DNA from: Phocaeicola abscessus CCUG 55929
GTDB taxonomy: Bacteria > Bacteroidota > Bacteroidia > Bacteroidales > Bacteroidaceae
Direction of reading: 5' to 3'
Length of the DNA stretch: 64,000 bases
Assembly (NCBI RefSeq): GCF_000312445.1
Contig: NZ_HE997182.1
Span: 656,841 to 720,840 of the forward strand
This document shows positions 26,708-36,037 of this stretch, one piece after another. Under the pieces are notes generated by a model, which saw only the letters and a program-made list of their open reading frames with translations, ran no database searches and was not told the DNA's origin. Both the position numbers and the translations under genes were made by a program. Each line of letters begins with the position of its first letter. The first letter of the stretch is position 1.

Positions 26708-27670
26708 ATGGATGAAGAACTATATAAATACTTTGAAGGTACTTTGGCAGAAGAGGAAAAGGATGCCCTTTTCCTAAAATTGAGAACAGATGATGCCTTG
26801 AAGAAAGAATTTGTCGCCCTGCAAAATGCTGTTGCCTTATCGAGTATGGCCGCACGGAGAGAGGACAATCGCTGGTCGGAGAAACGGTTGAAGGAATTGA
26901 AACGGACGGTTAACAAACGGAAGAATCGTCGACTTGTCTTTGAACTGTCCAAATATGCTGCGGTAGGATTGTTGGTTGTCGGCTCATGGCTATTGTCGCA
27001 ACACCAGACCGTGAATACCTATAAGAATCAATATACATGGGTTGAAGCGCCTAAAGGGCAGCGAGTCTCGATTACTTTGGCCGATAAAAGCACGGTGACT
27101 TTAAATCCGTCCTCACGCTTGAGGATTCCCTCTGTTTTCGATAAAGGTAAAAGGATTGTTCAATTGGAGGGGGAGGCTTATTTTAAGATTAGCAGAAACC
27201 CTGTTAAACCGTTCGTCGTGATGACGAAACGGTTTAATGTCCGGGTATTAGGAACCGAATTTAACGTCTTTGCCTATCCGGAAAGTGAAATCTTTGAAAC
27301 GGAGTTGGTGAAAGGCTCGGTCTATGTATATGATAAAGATAACGAATCCGAAGGAATTTATATGAAACCCAATGAAAAGGTTTCGATAGAGGATGGAAAA
27401 CTCCGTAAAATCTCTTCCGTTTATAAGCAGAAACAGTTGGATCAGACTGGTATCTATGACTTCAGCGATATGCCTTTTAAAGACTTGTTATCTCATTTAG
27501 GACTGTGGTATCAGGTGCGATTCCGAATCGACCGTCCGGAGATACTGAATCAAGTATACTATGGGAAGTTTCGGCAGGGCGATGACATAGAAACCATTAT
27601 GAAGGCGATCAGTAAAGCCGGGAAGTTTAAATATAAAATAAAAACAGACTATATGATAGAAATTTACTGA
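26708..27670 (+). CDS. FecR-family anti-sigma factor
   Basis: A 320-residue inner-membrane anti-sigma factor. The cytoplasmic N-terminus (about 1-75) should hold the ECF sigma. One membrane segment (YAAVGLLVVGSWLL) is near residue 82. The periplasmic FecR domain starts at EAPKGQRVSITLADKS near 115 and continues through VQLEGEAYFKIS and VRVLGTEFNVFAY. The C-terminal FDMPFKDLL-type segment and the YYGKFRQGDDIETIMKAI stretch resemble a DUF4974/secretin-like end that contacts the STN domain. It lies 74 bp behind the sigma gene. Confidence 0.92.
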   Translation: MDEELYKYFEGTLAEEEKDALFLKLRTDDALKKEFVALQNAVALSSMAARREDNRWSEKRLKELKRTVNKRKNRRLVFELSKYAAVGLLVVGSWLLSQHQTVNTYKNQYTWVEAPKGQRVSITLADKSTVTLNPSSRLRIPSVFDKGKRIVQLEGEAYFKISRNPVKPFVVMTKRFNVRVLGTEFNVFAYPESEIFETELVKGSVYVYDKDNESEGIYMKPNEKVSIEDGKLRKISSVYKQKQLDQTGIYDFSDMPFKDLLSHLGLWYQVRFRIDRPEILNQVYYGKFRQGDDIETIMKAISKAGKFKYKIKTDYMIEIY

Positions 27671-27747
27671 TAATATGAACCCTTAAATCGGATGGCTTAT
27701 GAAGAAAAAAACTTAGACACACGTTTATTATTAGTATAGAACCAAAA

Positions 27748-27770
27748 GGAGAGTACTGGGAATACTCTCC
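27748..27770 (+). promoter_or_regulatory. Perfect 8-bp hairpin in the leader of the susC-like gene
   Basis: GGAGAGTA, a 7-nt loop, then TACTCTCC, between fecR and susC, 70 bp before the susC ATG. No T-run follows, so it is not a classic terminator. It could be a 5'-leader structure protecting or controlling the susC mRNA. Confidence 0.4.
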
Positions 27771-27839
27771 TCAAAAGGATCCTTACTAATGCTATGAGAT
27801 TACGCAACAATTAGTATTCACCTTTTATTTTGCAAATGT

Positions 27840-30800
27840 ATGAAGAAAATACTGTGTATCATGAAAATAACACTGTTTTTTTGTTCCTTCTTTGTATTCC
27901 AATTGAAAGCAGGAACCATTTTTTCTCAGAATACGACTGTTAACCTTAGATCGAACACCTTGACAGTTGGTAAACTGATTTCCGAAATAGAGAGGCAGAC
28001 CGATTATTTGTTTATCTATAAGAAGAACGATGTCGATACTGCTCAGAAAATTACTGTCTCCGCTGGTAGTAAATCCGTATCGGATATCTTGGCAAGCGCT
28101 TTTGGCCAAAGTAATATTGGCTATAAGTTCTCTCATAACTACATCTCCTTATATACAAAGAGTACAGATGAAGTGGGTTCGGTTCAACAATCCACGAAGA
28201 AAACGATAACCGGTAAAATTACAGACTCCAAAGATGAGCCTGTCATCGGTGTCAACATCCTCGAAAAAGGTACCGCGAACGGCACTATTACTGATACGGA
28301 CGGAAACTTCTCGTTGAACGTATCCGACAATGCTGTATTAATCGTTTCTTATATCGGTTATACCACCGTCGAAATCAAACTCGGCAATCAACGAACGCTC
28401 AATCTCGTCTTAAAAGAAGATACCGAAACTCTGGACGAGGTAGTGGTGATCGGATACGGGACGGTTAAGAAATCTGATTTAACGGGTTCGGTATCTTCTG
28501 TGAAAAGTAATGTGATAATGGATCTTCCTACCAATAATATATCGCAGGCTTTGCAGGGTAGGGTACCAGGGGTACAGATACAACAGAATTCTGGTGCTCC
28601 CGGCGCCAATATGCAGATACGCATCAGAGGTACTAATTCTATTTCCGGCAATAACGAACCATTATGGATCATAAATGGCTTTCCCGGCGATCAGAGTATG
28701 ATAAACTCTTCGGATATAGAAAGCGTTGAAGTTTTAAAAGATGCTTCGGCAACCGCTATTTACGGTTCTCGTGGAGCGAACGGCGTTATTATCGTGACAA
28801 CCAAACAAGCGAAAGAAGGAAGAGTTAGTATAGATTATGAAGGCAGCTATAGCGTGCAGACCGTTAGAAAGAAAATGGAGTTGATGGATGCTACCGAATA
28901 TGCCAATTTCTATAATCTCTTTTGGGAAAATACCAAAGGTGAAAAATATTTTTCACCAAACGATATCGCAAGTTTTGGAAGGGGAACGGACTGGCAGGAT
29001 TTAATTTTTCGTTCTGCTCCCGTACAAAATTATTCATTGACGGTTAATGGAGGAAATGAAAAGACTCAGTTTTCTGTGGGAACCAGTTTCTATGATCAGG
29101 AAGGAATTATTAAAAACAATGATTACCAAAGGATTGTATTAAGGGCAAACATTAACCACGAAATAAATAAAAAATTCTCCATATCGTATAATTCAATATT
29201 GAGTAGAACGGTACAATCGCTGACGGATGAAGAAAATATATTATTATCGGCTCTTTCGGCAACCCCTACAGTTGGTCCCTATATGGAAGACGGGCAATAC
29301 CGTTTATTGAATGGTATCTATCCGTTCAGCCCGGATAATCTGATTAATCCGATCGCCTATTTCAATGAGATTTCCAAAAAGCAAGTCGGTAATAAAGTAA
29401 TGGCAAATATCGCATTGACGTATAAACCTATTGATGATTTGTCGATAAAAATATCCGGAAACGTGTCGAATACGGATACCCGCCTGGATAACTATATAGG
29501 AGTGGAATACCCCAATTCATCCGGGGCGGCAGGGGTCTCGACTAACAACAGTTTGACAATAAATAGCGATAACATCGTGACTTATCACAAAACGATCGAT
29601 AAAGATCATTCGATTACTGCAACAGGTGCTTTTACTTATGAAAAGTATACCCGTAAATCGTTGGGTGCATCTGGTGCCGGTTTTTTAAGCGATGCGGCGA
29701 GTTCGTATGATCTGGGATCTGCGACTATAATACATACTCCGTCTTCTTCTTATACAGACTGGACTTTATTATCTTGGCTGGGACGTTTCAATTATTCTTA
29801 TAAGGGAAAATATTTGGCAACGGCAAGTTTTAGAACCGACGGTTCTTCCCGCTATAGCAAAGGGAATAAATGGGGCTATTTCCCTTCCGGAGCATTGGCT
29901 TGGCGTTTTTCGGAGGAAGACTTTATGAAAACTCTTTCTTTTATTTCTAACGGAAAGTTAAGAATTGGATACGGCCAAACGGGTAGTACGGCTATTAATC
30001 CGTATTATACACTGGATATGTTATTTTCCGGGAAAGTGAGTTTTGATGATGCTTTATATACTTATTATGCTCCGGGAACCCGCTTGCCGAGTGATTTGAA
30101 ATGGGAAACTACCTCACAAACAGATATCGGATTAGATATTGGCTTTTTCGGCAATCGCTTGCGTTTGACCGCCGATTATTATCTGAAGAATACACGTGAT
30201 TTGCTGAATACCGTTCAGTTACCGGCTTCATTGGGATATACGACAACGGTTAAAAATATTGGAAAAATAAGAAACAGAGGTTTTGAATTCCAGATGGATG
30301 CCGATATTTTGAACAAAGACTTTAAGTGGAGTGCATCGGCAAATATATCTTTTAACCGTAATAAAGTTGTCAAACTCTATGAAGGGCAAGATGTACAGGG
30401 TACGACATATAACTTGATCGTAGCTAATGATTATGTAAATTTGCTTCGTGAAGGTCTGCCTATGAGTATTTTCTATGGGTATCAGACGGATGGCTTCGAT
30501 GAAAAAGGACATTTTGTGTATAAAGATAATCATAAAGATGGTAGTATCTCGGAAGATGATAAAACGATCATCGGCGATCCGAATCCTGATTTTATTTATG
30601 GGTTGACCTCTACCATGTCTTGGAAGAATTTCGAATTAAGTTTCTTTATCCAAGGATCACAGGGAAATGATATTTATGGTTTTAGTATGATTACTCAGAA
30701 TTATAAAACTTATCTGGGATATAATGCATTGAAAGAGGTCTTTTATAATCACTGGGCTCCCGATCATACGAAGGCCAAGTATCCGGCTGTAGATAATGTG

Positions 30801-31085
30801 ATATCGACTAAAATGGCAGATAATTTTATTTATAATGGTTCGTATCTCCGTTTAAAAAATATCAAATTAGCTTATAATCTACCGACCAATAAATTGGGAA
30901 TAAACTGGCTGAAATGGGGGCAGGTCTATATTAGCGGCCAAAATCTGTTGACCATCACAAAATATCCATGGTGGGATCCGGAAGTGAACTCGAAAGGCGG
31001 AGGGGCTTCCCTGAATCAGGGCATAGATTATTATTCATATCCTACGGCAAAAGGATTTACTGTTGGTGTTAAGTTATCATTTTAA
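27840..31085 (+). CDS. SusC/RagA-type TonB-dependent receptor with STN domain
   Basis: A 1081-residue outer-membrane glycan importer. After the signal peptide (ending near FQLKAGTIFSQ) comes an STN domain (about residues 38-100, VGKLISEIERQTDYLFIYKK), a carboxypeptidase-regulatory-like domain (about 115-200, ITGKITDSKDEPVIGVNIL), the TonB box/plug region from DEVVVIGYGTVKKSDLTGSV, and a 22-strand barrel. The STN domain is the sensor that signals to FecR and sigma upstream. The SusD partner follows after 12 bp. The transported glycan is unknown. Confidence 0.95.
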   Translation: MKKILCIMKITLFFCSFFVFQLKAGTIFSQNTTVNLRSNTLTVGKLISEIERQTDYLFIYKKNDVDTAQKITVSAGSKSVSDILASAFGQSNIGYKFSHNYISLYTKSTDEVGSVQQSTKKTITGKITDSKDEPVIGVNILEKGTANGTITDTDGNFSLNVSDNAVLIVSYIGYTTVEIKLGNQRTLNLVLKEDTETLDEVVVIGYGTVKKSDLTGSVSSVKSNVIMDLPTNNISQALQGRVPGVQIQQNSGAPGANMQIRIRGTNSISGNNEPLWIINGFPGDQSMINSSDIESVEVLKDASATAIYGSRGANGVIIVTTKQAKEGRVSIDYEGSYSVQTVRKKMELMDATEYANFYNLFWENTKGEKYFSPNDIASFGRGTDWQDLIFRSAPVQNYSLTVNGGNEKTQFSVGTSFYDQEGIIKNNDYQRIVLRANINHEINKKFSISYNSILSRTVQSLTDEENILLSALSATPTVGPYMEDGQYRLLNGIYPFSPDNLINPIAYFNEISKKQVGNKVMANIALTYKPIDDLSIKISGNVSNTDTRLDNYIGVEYPNSSGAAGVSTNNSLTINSDNIVTYHKTIDKDHSITATGAFTYEKYTRKSLGASGAGFLSDAASSYDLGSATIIHTPSSSYTDWTLLSWLGRFNYSYKGKYLATASFRTDGSSRYSKGNKWGYFPSGALAWRFSEEDFMKTLSFISNGKLRIGYGQTGSTAINPYYTLDMLFSGKVSFDDALYTYYAPGTRLPSDLKWETTSQTDIGLDIGFFGNRLRLTADYYLKNTRDLLNTVQLPASLGYTTTVKNIGKIRNRGFEFQMDADILNKDFKWSASANISFNRNKVVKLYEGQDVQGTTYNLIVANDYVNLLREGLPMSIFYGYQTDGFDEKGHFVYKDNHKDGSISEDDKTIIGDPNPDFIYGLTSTMSWKNFELSFFIQGSQGNDIYGFSMITQNYKTYLGYNALKEVFYNHWAPDHTKAKYPAVDNVISTKMADNFIYNGSYLRLKNIKLAYNLPTNKLGINWLKWGQVYISGQNLLTITKYPWWDPEVNSKGGGASLNQGIDYYSYPTAKGFTVGVKLSF

Positions 31086-31097
31086 ATATTTAATACG

Positions 31098-32525
31098 ATG
31101 AAAAATTTGATCTATACGATAATCGTTTTAACATTTTTCTCCGGATGCAATGATATGCTGGAGGAAAATCCCAAAGCAATTGCTAGTAAAACGTTTTATA
31201 ATACAGCAGAAGAAATAGCTGCAGCTTTAAATGGAGTATATGAACCGATACACGGCAGTAAATTCACTTCTTATTTTACCTTGCTGGAAGCATGTCCGGA
31301 TAATGTTTACGGAAAGGGTAGTTTGGCAACTATCAGCAAGTATAAGGGTTTCAGCACTGCCAATATTACCAATATGGGGCATGTGTGGACTGCACTTTAT
31401 TTATCGATCCGAAATGCGAATGTAGTTATCAAAAACACACCTGCTGGAACTAGAATATCGGAAGAAAAGAAAGCACAATTTGTGGGGGAGGCTAAATTTT
31501 TGAGGGCTTTCGATTATTTTGCATTGGTACGTTTATGGGCAGGAGTACCTCTTCGTACGGAAAAAACGATGGATGTTATCAATCTTCCCAGAGCATCGGT
31601 TGAAGATGTTTATAAGCTTATCCTTAGTGATTTGGAATATGCGGAAGAGCATTTACCGGATAATCCTCGCTTATTGGGTACTCCTTCTAAATGGACGGCA
31701 AAAACATTGTTGGCTGACGTGTATCTGACATTAAAGAAGTGGGAGAATGCTCGGGATAAGGCAAAAGAGGTCATTGATTCGGGTAAATATTCTTTGGTAC
31801 AGGTTTCAGAACCGGATGATTTTGAAAAAATATATGGTGCCGATATCCTGACTACGACTGAAGAGATTTTCTATTTTAAGTATACAGATCAGAAGGGGTG
31901 GGATTTGATGAGCTTTTTCCATATAAACGGAGATGGTTATAAGCCTTATGGTAATAACTGGTATTCTTTCTATTCGACAACGGATAATTATTTTTATAAA
32001 AATTGGGATGATAACGATCTGAGAAAACAGCATAATTTCTATCCTTGGAATATCGGCTTAGGAGCTAATACGATGCTTTTTAAGAAATATATCGATCCCA
32101 ACGGTACGACCAGTGCTTCGAATGACTGGCCAATTTATCGTTATCCGGAAGTGCTGTTGATTTATGCAGAAGCTGCCAATTGGGCGAACGGCGGACCTAC
32201 GACAGAAGCAATGGAGTATGTAAATAAGGTACATCGCCGTGGGTATGGTTATAATTCGGAAATCGAATCTCCAGTGGATTTCAAATTATCGGATTACAAT
32301 GTTAATTCATTTTTTGAACTTGTACTTCGGGAGAGAGGATATGAAATGATTCTGGAATGTAAAAGATGGCTGGATCTGTTGCGGACTAATAAAGCTGTGG
32401 AAACGATAAAAATGTCAGAAGGGATAGACTTGGATACGTCTATGCTTCTTTGGGCTATTCCAGTTATAGAAACGAACTATAATAAGGCTATTGATCCGGT
32501 GAAGGATCAGAATCCGGGTTATTGA
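31098..32525 (+). CDS. SusD/RagB-type outer-membrane glycan-binding lipoprotein
   Basis: A 475-residue lipoprotein. The signal ends in LTFFSGCND, with the acylated Cys near residue 17. SusD features are the N-terminal NPKAIASKTFYNTAEEIAAALNGVYEP, the helical TPR-like segment AKFLRAFDYFALVRLWAGVPL, and the C-terminal FELVLRERGYEMILECKRWLDLLRT plus the final LLWAIPVIETNYNK. It forms the lid on the SusC barrel. The ligand cannot be predicted. Confidence 0.95.
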   Translation: MKNLIYTIIVLTFFSGCNDMLEENPKAIASKTFYNTAEEIAAALNGVYEPIHGSKFTSYFTLLEACPDNVYGKGSLATISKYKGFSTANITNMGHVWTALYLSIRNANVVIKNTPAGTRISEEKKAQFVGEAKFLRAFDYFALVRLWAGVPLRTEKTMDVINLPRASVEDVYKLILSDLEYAEEHLPDNPRLLGTPSKWTAKTLLADVYLTLKKWENARDKAKEVIDSGKYSLVQVSEPDDFEKIYGADILTTTEEIFYFKYTDQKGWDLMSFFHINGDGYKPYGNNWYSFYSTTDNYFYKNWDDNDLRKQHNFYPWNIGLGANTMLFKKYIDPNGTTSASNDWPIYRYPEVLLIYAEAANWANGGPTTEAMEYVNKVHRRGYGYNSEIESPVDFKLSDYNVNSFFELVLRERGYEMILECKRWLDLLRTNKAVETIKMSEGIDLDTSMLLWAIPVIETNYNKAIDPVKDQNPGY

Positions 32526-32532
32526 CATGGTT

Positions 32533-32584
32533 AAGGTATGCTGAATTCCTTTTCTGTCGTTTATGTAAGAGTTTAGCATACCTT
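32533..32584 (+). promoter_or_regulatory. 13-bp inverted repeat after susD
   Basis: AAGGTATGCTGAA (32533-32545) pairs with TTTAGCATACCTT (32572-32584), with one G-U pair and a 26-nt loop. The right arm overlaps the -7 box of the next gene, so it may act as a susD terminator, an operator, or both. Confidence 0.4.
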
Positions 32585-32586
32585 TG
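32579..32586 (+). promoter_or_regulatory. -7 box for the third gene of the carbohydrate locus
   Basis: TACCTTTG fits TAnnTTTG, 17 bp before the ATG at 32604, so this gene may be transcribed separately from susCD. Confidence 0.4.
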
Positions 32587-32603
32587 ATTATAAAAGAAAT
32601 AGA

Positions 32604-33876
32604 ATGAGAATCTCGTCTTTATTTGTTTTTTGCTTATTATCGATAGTAGTAAAAGGAGAAAAGAAACCTGATTATTCTGCTATTGAAGAAGCATGGACAG
32701 CATCATGGGAGCGGTTTTATGATACTGGTACACATCTTTTTTATGACTACATAAGTAGTTATGAAAAAGGAAAAGAACTGTCTCATTTACCGACCCGGCA
32801 GGAGGTTAACCGGCAATACCCAAATCCGTGCGGGTATGGAACAGGCATGGAAGATTGTGTGATTCTGACAGGAATTATGTTGGAGACACTTGTTGATATA
32901 TATGGACAAACAAAAGAAGTAGGCTTGAAAGAACGTGCATCCCAATTATTGGACGGGCTGAAACGTTGTTCTTTGATACCTGGCTTTACTGGTTTCGTTG
33001 CTCGAGGTATTTGTCGGGAAGATGGTAAAAGTTTTTATTATAATTCTTCGAGGGACCAATATACCCATTGTGTACATGGATTATGGAAGTATTATGATAG
33101 TCCGTTAGCCGATGAGGAGGAGAAACAGGCTGTTCGTTTCATTCTGATAGGTATTGCCGAAAGAATGTATAAGAATGTTGTACCGGAGAATAATTACGAT
33201 TTTTTGCGAGCTGATGGGAAACAATGTCCCTTAGGTATTTGTAGGATGTGGAACGTTGCGCCCCATGAAGCTGCGCGTTTACCGATGTTTTATGCTGCAG
33301 CATGGCATGTTACTCAAAACAGAAAATATTATAATTTGTATAGAAGTTATATAAATGAAGCTGTTGAACAATCGGAGAGGATAGGGAATAACTATTCTGC
33401 TTATGTATATCTTCAAATGATGTATTCATTTGAATTGTTGTTAGACTTGGAAACGGAATCTTCGTTGCAGCTTCGATTGCAGAAGCTTATCGAGCGGGTA
33501 GGAGAATTAGCGTTTGAACGTTCTATTTATTATCTGGAAGAAATAAGAAAAATGGATAAGACCAAATTGACTATGCTGGGACCTAATTGGAGATTTGTAA
33601 AAGAATGGCATACGCAAAATGGATACAGGATCCCTCTCTGGGGGGGAATATCGGAACATCTGGCATGTTGTGAGAGAAGCGGGAGAATCCGCATTGGTCG
33701 TTTTTATGGCAAATGATCCTATATTGTCAAATGAAGAAGAAAAAATTTTACGTGATATCATGTTGACTATGGATTATTCTCATTTATCCGGTTGCGGAAT
33801 TATATTCCATGTTGCAACGTATTGGAAGGCCCGTAAATATTGGAATCAAAGCGGTAGAATTCTAAGTCCTTTTTAA
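32604..33876 (+). pseudogene. Predicted secreted glycan-active protein, frameshifted at a G7 run
   Basis: The first frame runs from ATG 32604 to a stop at 33716. The natural continuation is in the next frame to TAA 33876. The switch falls at a run of seven G (33640-33646): with six G the protein reads on as PLWGGEYRNIWHVVREAGES and reaches 423 residues. The first frame has a short hydrophobic N-terminus (SLFVFCLLSIVV) and many aromatic, helix-rich segments (YPNPCGYGTGMEDC, QYTHCVHGLWKYYDS, MWNVAPHEAARLPMFYAAAWH), compatible with an alpha/alpha-barrel glycosidase-like fold. No family is recognised with certainty. The break could be a true mutation, slipped-strand phase variation, or a sequencing error. 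Confidence 0.7.
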
Positions 33877-34299
33877 AACGGTCTTATCTGTGATGCCAAG
33901 CTTTTCAGAGAGGAGCAACGAGTAGACTCACATAAGTATCGGCATGATGCCTCTATTCAGGTAGTAGAACACGAAGGTGAGCTTGTTAAGAGGTTGATCG
34001 GTTATCGACTGATGGCTATAGAAAGTGGATAGGAAACCGAATATAATTAAATAGCCAAACTAAGTCAACTCATACAAGGAATAAAATATAAAAGTAATTA
34101 ATATAGATCGAAGGACTTCAATATTAGGCTAAAATCAACGGACAACCGTACGAAAATTAAACTTCTTTACCTCCAAGTGAGAGTTTTACAAATATTATGT
34201 GTAATATTGCACTTGCTAGTTAACTCTTTAAACCGAATAACCAATACAAAGAGATGGATTCGTTCTCTGGTTCATCTCTTTATTATAAAATTATTTTAT
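33877..34299. other. Intergenic region with a possible gene remnant and a leader hairpin
   Basis: Immediately after the TAA at 33874-33876 the same frame stays open for another 51 codons to TAG 34030-34032. It reads protein-like text (LICDAKLFREEQRVDSHKYR and on to KRLIGYRLMAIESG) without a good start, perhaps the tail of a lost gene; I do not recognise it. From 34033 to 34247 the DNA is AT-rich with nothing clear. A 9-bp stem follows at 34248-34281. Confidence 0.4.
34248..34281 (+). promoter_or_regulatory. 9-bp hairpin just upstream of the WbsX-like gene
   Basis: AAAGAGATG (34248-34256) and CATCTCTTT (34273-34281) enclose a 16-nt loop, followed by an AT-rich stretch. The WbsX-like ATG is 18 bp further on. 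It could be an attenuator or a terminator for transcription coming from the left. Confidence 0.4.
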
Positions 34300-35493
34300 A
34301 TGAAAAAAAGCGTTTATTTTATCGTAACAGCATGTATCTTCTTGCTGAGTTGTTCTCCAAAGTCTACGTCGAAAGAGTCTGACATGAAGTCGTCTTCCGA
34401 CTACATTGTCGCTGCTTATATATGGCCTTCTTGCCATAACGATCCGATGGGAGAAGAAGTATTATGGCCGGAGAAAACAGGAGAATGGGAAATAATAAAG
34501 AAAGGCAATCCGCGCTTTGAGGGGCATTACCAACCTAAAGTTCCCTTATGGGGCTACGAATTGGATGACGATCCTAAGGTCATGGAGAAATGGATAAATG
34601 CTGCCATAGACAATGGTATCAATACCTTCATTTTTGATTGGTACTGGTTTAATAATGGACCTTTTTTAGAAGGATGTTTGAATGACGGTTTCCTAAAAGC
34701 GCCGAATAACAAAAAGATGAATTTCTATGTTATGTGGGCCGATCATGACGTGGCACGCAATTATTGGAATGTGCACCGTTATAAAGACGACAATTCACGT
34801 TTGTGGAACGGAAATATCGATTGGCCTAATTGGAAGATTATTGTCAAACGCATCATCGGTCAGTATTTTAGTCAATCGAATTATTTGAAATTCGATGGTA
34901 AACCTATTTTTTCTATCTATAGCATCGAAAATCTGATTAAAACATTCGGTTCTGTAGAAGAGACTAAAAAAGGATTGGATTATTTTTCTAAAGAGGCGAA
35001 AACTGCGGGCTTCCCCGGCGTTCATTTTCAGGTCATCGCTTCTGGAGAACCCAGAGAGGAATTGGCGGATCAAATAAGCACGTTGGGCATTAACAGTGTG
35101 ACGCAGTACAATTGGGGATCTCCTATCCGCGAAGACTATGTCCAATGGGGAGAGGAAGCATGGGAGCGTATCGGCAAATGGGACAAGCTGTTGAATGTCC
35201 CATTCTTTCCGAACGCATCCATCAGTTACGATGACTCTCCACGTTTCCCGGATAAAGGCCCTCATGACCTCGTCCATTTCAACAAGACACCGACCAGCTT
35301 TGCCGCTTATTTGCAACGGGCGAAAACGTATTGCGACACCCATCCCGATCAACCCAAGTTGATTACGATTTATGCGATGAATGAATGGGTGGAAGGTGCT
35401 TATCTATTGCCCGATATGGAGTATGGCTATGATTATCTAAATGCAGTACGCGATGTCATGTTAGAAGGCAAATATGAACGCTATACGAAATGA
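34300..35493 (+). CDS. WbsX/GH99-like lipoprotein (predicted glycan hydrolase)
   Basis: A 397-residue lipoprotein. The start is the ATG at 34300, giving MKKSVYFIVTACIFLLSC with Cys at 18; the open frame extends further upstream but without a signal. The mature part matches the WbsX/GH99-like pattern: IVAAYIWPSCHND near residue 45, HYQPKVPLWGYELDDDP near 90, a FIFDWYWFNNGPFLEG block near 120, then FYVMWADHD and the late TIYAMNEWVEGAY. GH99-type enzymes act on mannose-linked glycans, but the substrate here is not readable. As a surface lipoprotein beside susCD, it probably trims the glycan before import. Confidence 0.8.
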   Translation: MKKSVYFIVTACIFLLSCSPKSTSKESDMKSSSDYIVAAYIWPSCHNDPMGEEVLWPEKTGEWEIIKKGNPRFEGHYQPKVPLWGYELDDDPKVMEKWINAAIDNGINTFIFDWYWFNNGPFLEGCLNDGFLKAPNNKKMNFYVMWADHDVARNYWNVHRYKDDNSRLWNGNIDWPNWKIIVKRIIGQYFSQSNYLKFDGKPIFSIYSIENLIKTFGSVEETKKGLDYFSKEAKTAGFPGVHFQVIASGEPREELADQISTLGINSVTQYNWGSPIREDYVQWGEEAWERIGKWDKLLNVPFFPNASISYDDSPRFPDKGPHDLVHFNKTPTSFAAYLQRAKTYCDTHPDQPKLITIYAMNEWVEGAYLLPDMEYGYDYLNAVRDVMLEGKYERYTK

Positions 35494-35722
35494 AGGCGGG
35501 TCTGAAATAACATTCATATGTCAATGGATAACACATCAAACTATATATGATGATGAAAAACTTTGTGAGGAAGATTACTTGAACCATTGATTTAAAGGCG
35601 GCGGACACTTACCAAATGAAGGGGGAGGAAAAAGATATGTCGTGTGTCGTTTGGAAGGTAGAAACCGATCCCTGTTTCGGCTGCCAAACCTTATTTTCGA
35701 AGAGGAATGCTTAAAGAAGCAA

Positions 35723-35764
35723 AGAGGGATTGTGTCAAAACGAATGTTTTGGCGTAATCTCTCT
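35723..35764. repeat. Long imperfect hairpin, 19-bp arms
   Basis: The left arm 35723-35741 (AGAGGGATTGTGTCAAAAC) pairs with the right arm 35746-35764 across a 4-nt GAAT loop, with a few wobble pairs and one mismatch. The motif TTTGACACA recurs at 35961-35969, outside the hairpin. It could be a bidirectional terminator for the convergent genes or an inverted-repeat element. Confidence 0.5.
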
Positions 35765-35916
35765 TCTCTCAAGAACTGCTCACTTGGTTCAAAGCGGAAG
35801 TCTAATTGCTTTTAAAGCTATCGTCCTTTGTGGGGGAGCTGTTACAGAGCGTCAGGCGGTCGGGAAATGATTTATTCTTCCGCCGCAGAGCGTCCGAAGG
35901 GCCGGGAATAATGTTT

Positions 35917-35950
35917 GCCGGCGTCTAAATTTGTTTTTGGGTCTCGGCGA
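35917..35950 (+). repeat. 34-bp dispersed intergenic repeat, copy A
   Basis: Begins GCCGG, has TCTAAATT near the centre and ends TCGGCGA. It matches copy B at 40655-40688 in 28 of 34 positions. The centre has a CTAAA...TTT(A/G)G dyad like that in the 41-bp units at 18.7 kb. Confidence 0.6.
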
Positions 35951-36020
35951 AGGAGAAACATTTTGACACACCTTCAATTTTATTTTCGGAATATCCCTTT
36001 TAGACGTTATGACAGGCATA

Positions 36021-36037
36021 AGCTCTCGTTGAGAGCT
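36021..36037 (+). terminator. Candidate rho-independent terminator
   Basis: AGCTCTC-GTT-GAGAGCT followed by CTTTTCCTTTCTT on the plus strand. The T-rich tail is on the plus side, so it would stop transcription arriving from the carbohydrate locus before it enters argD antisense. Confidence 0.4.
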
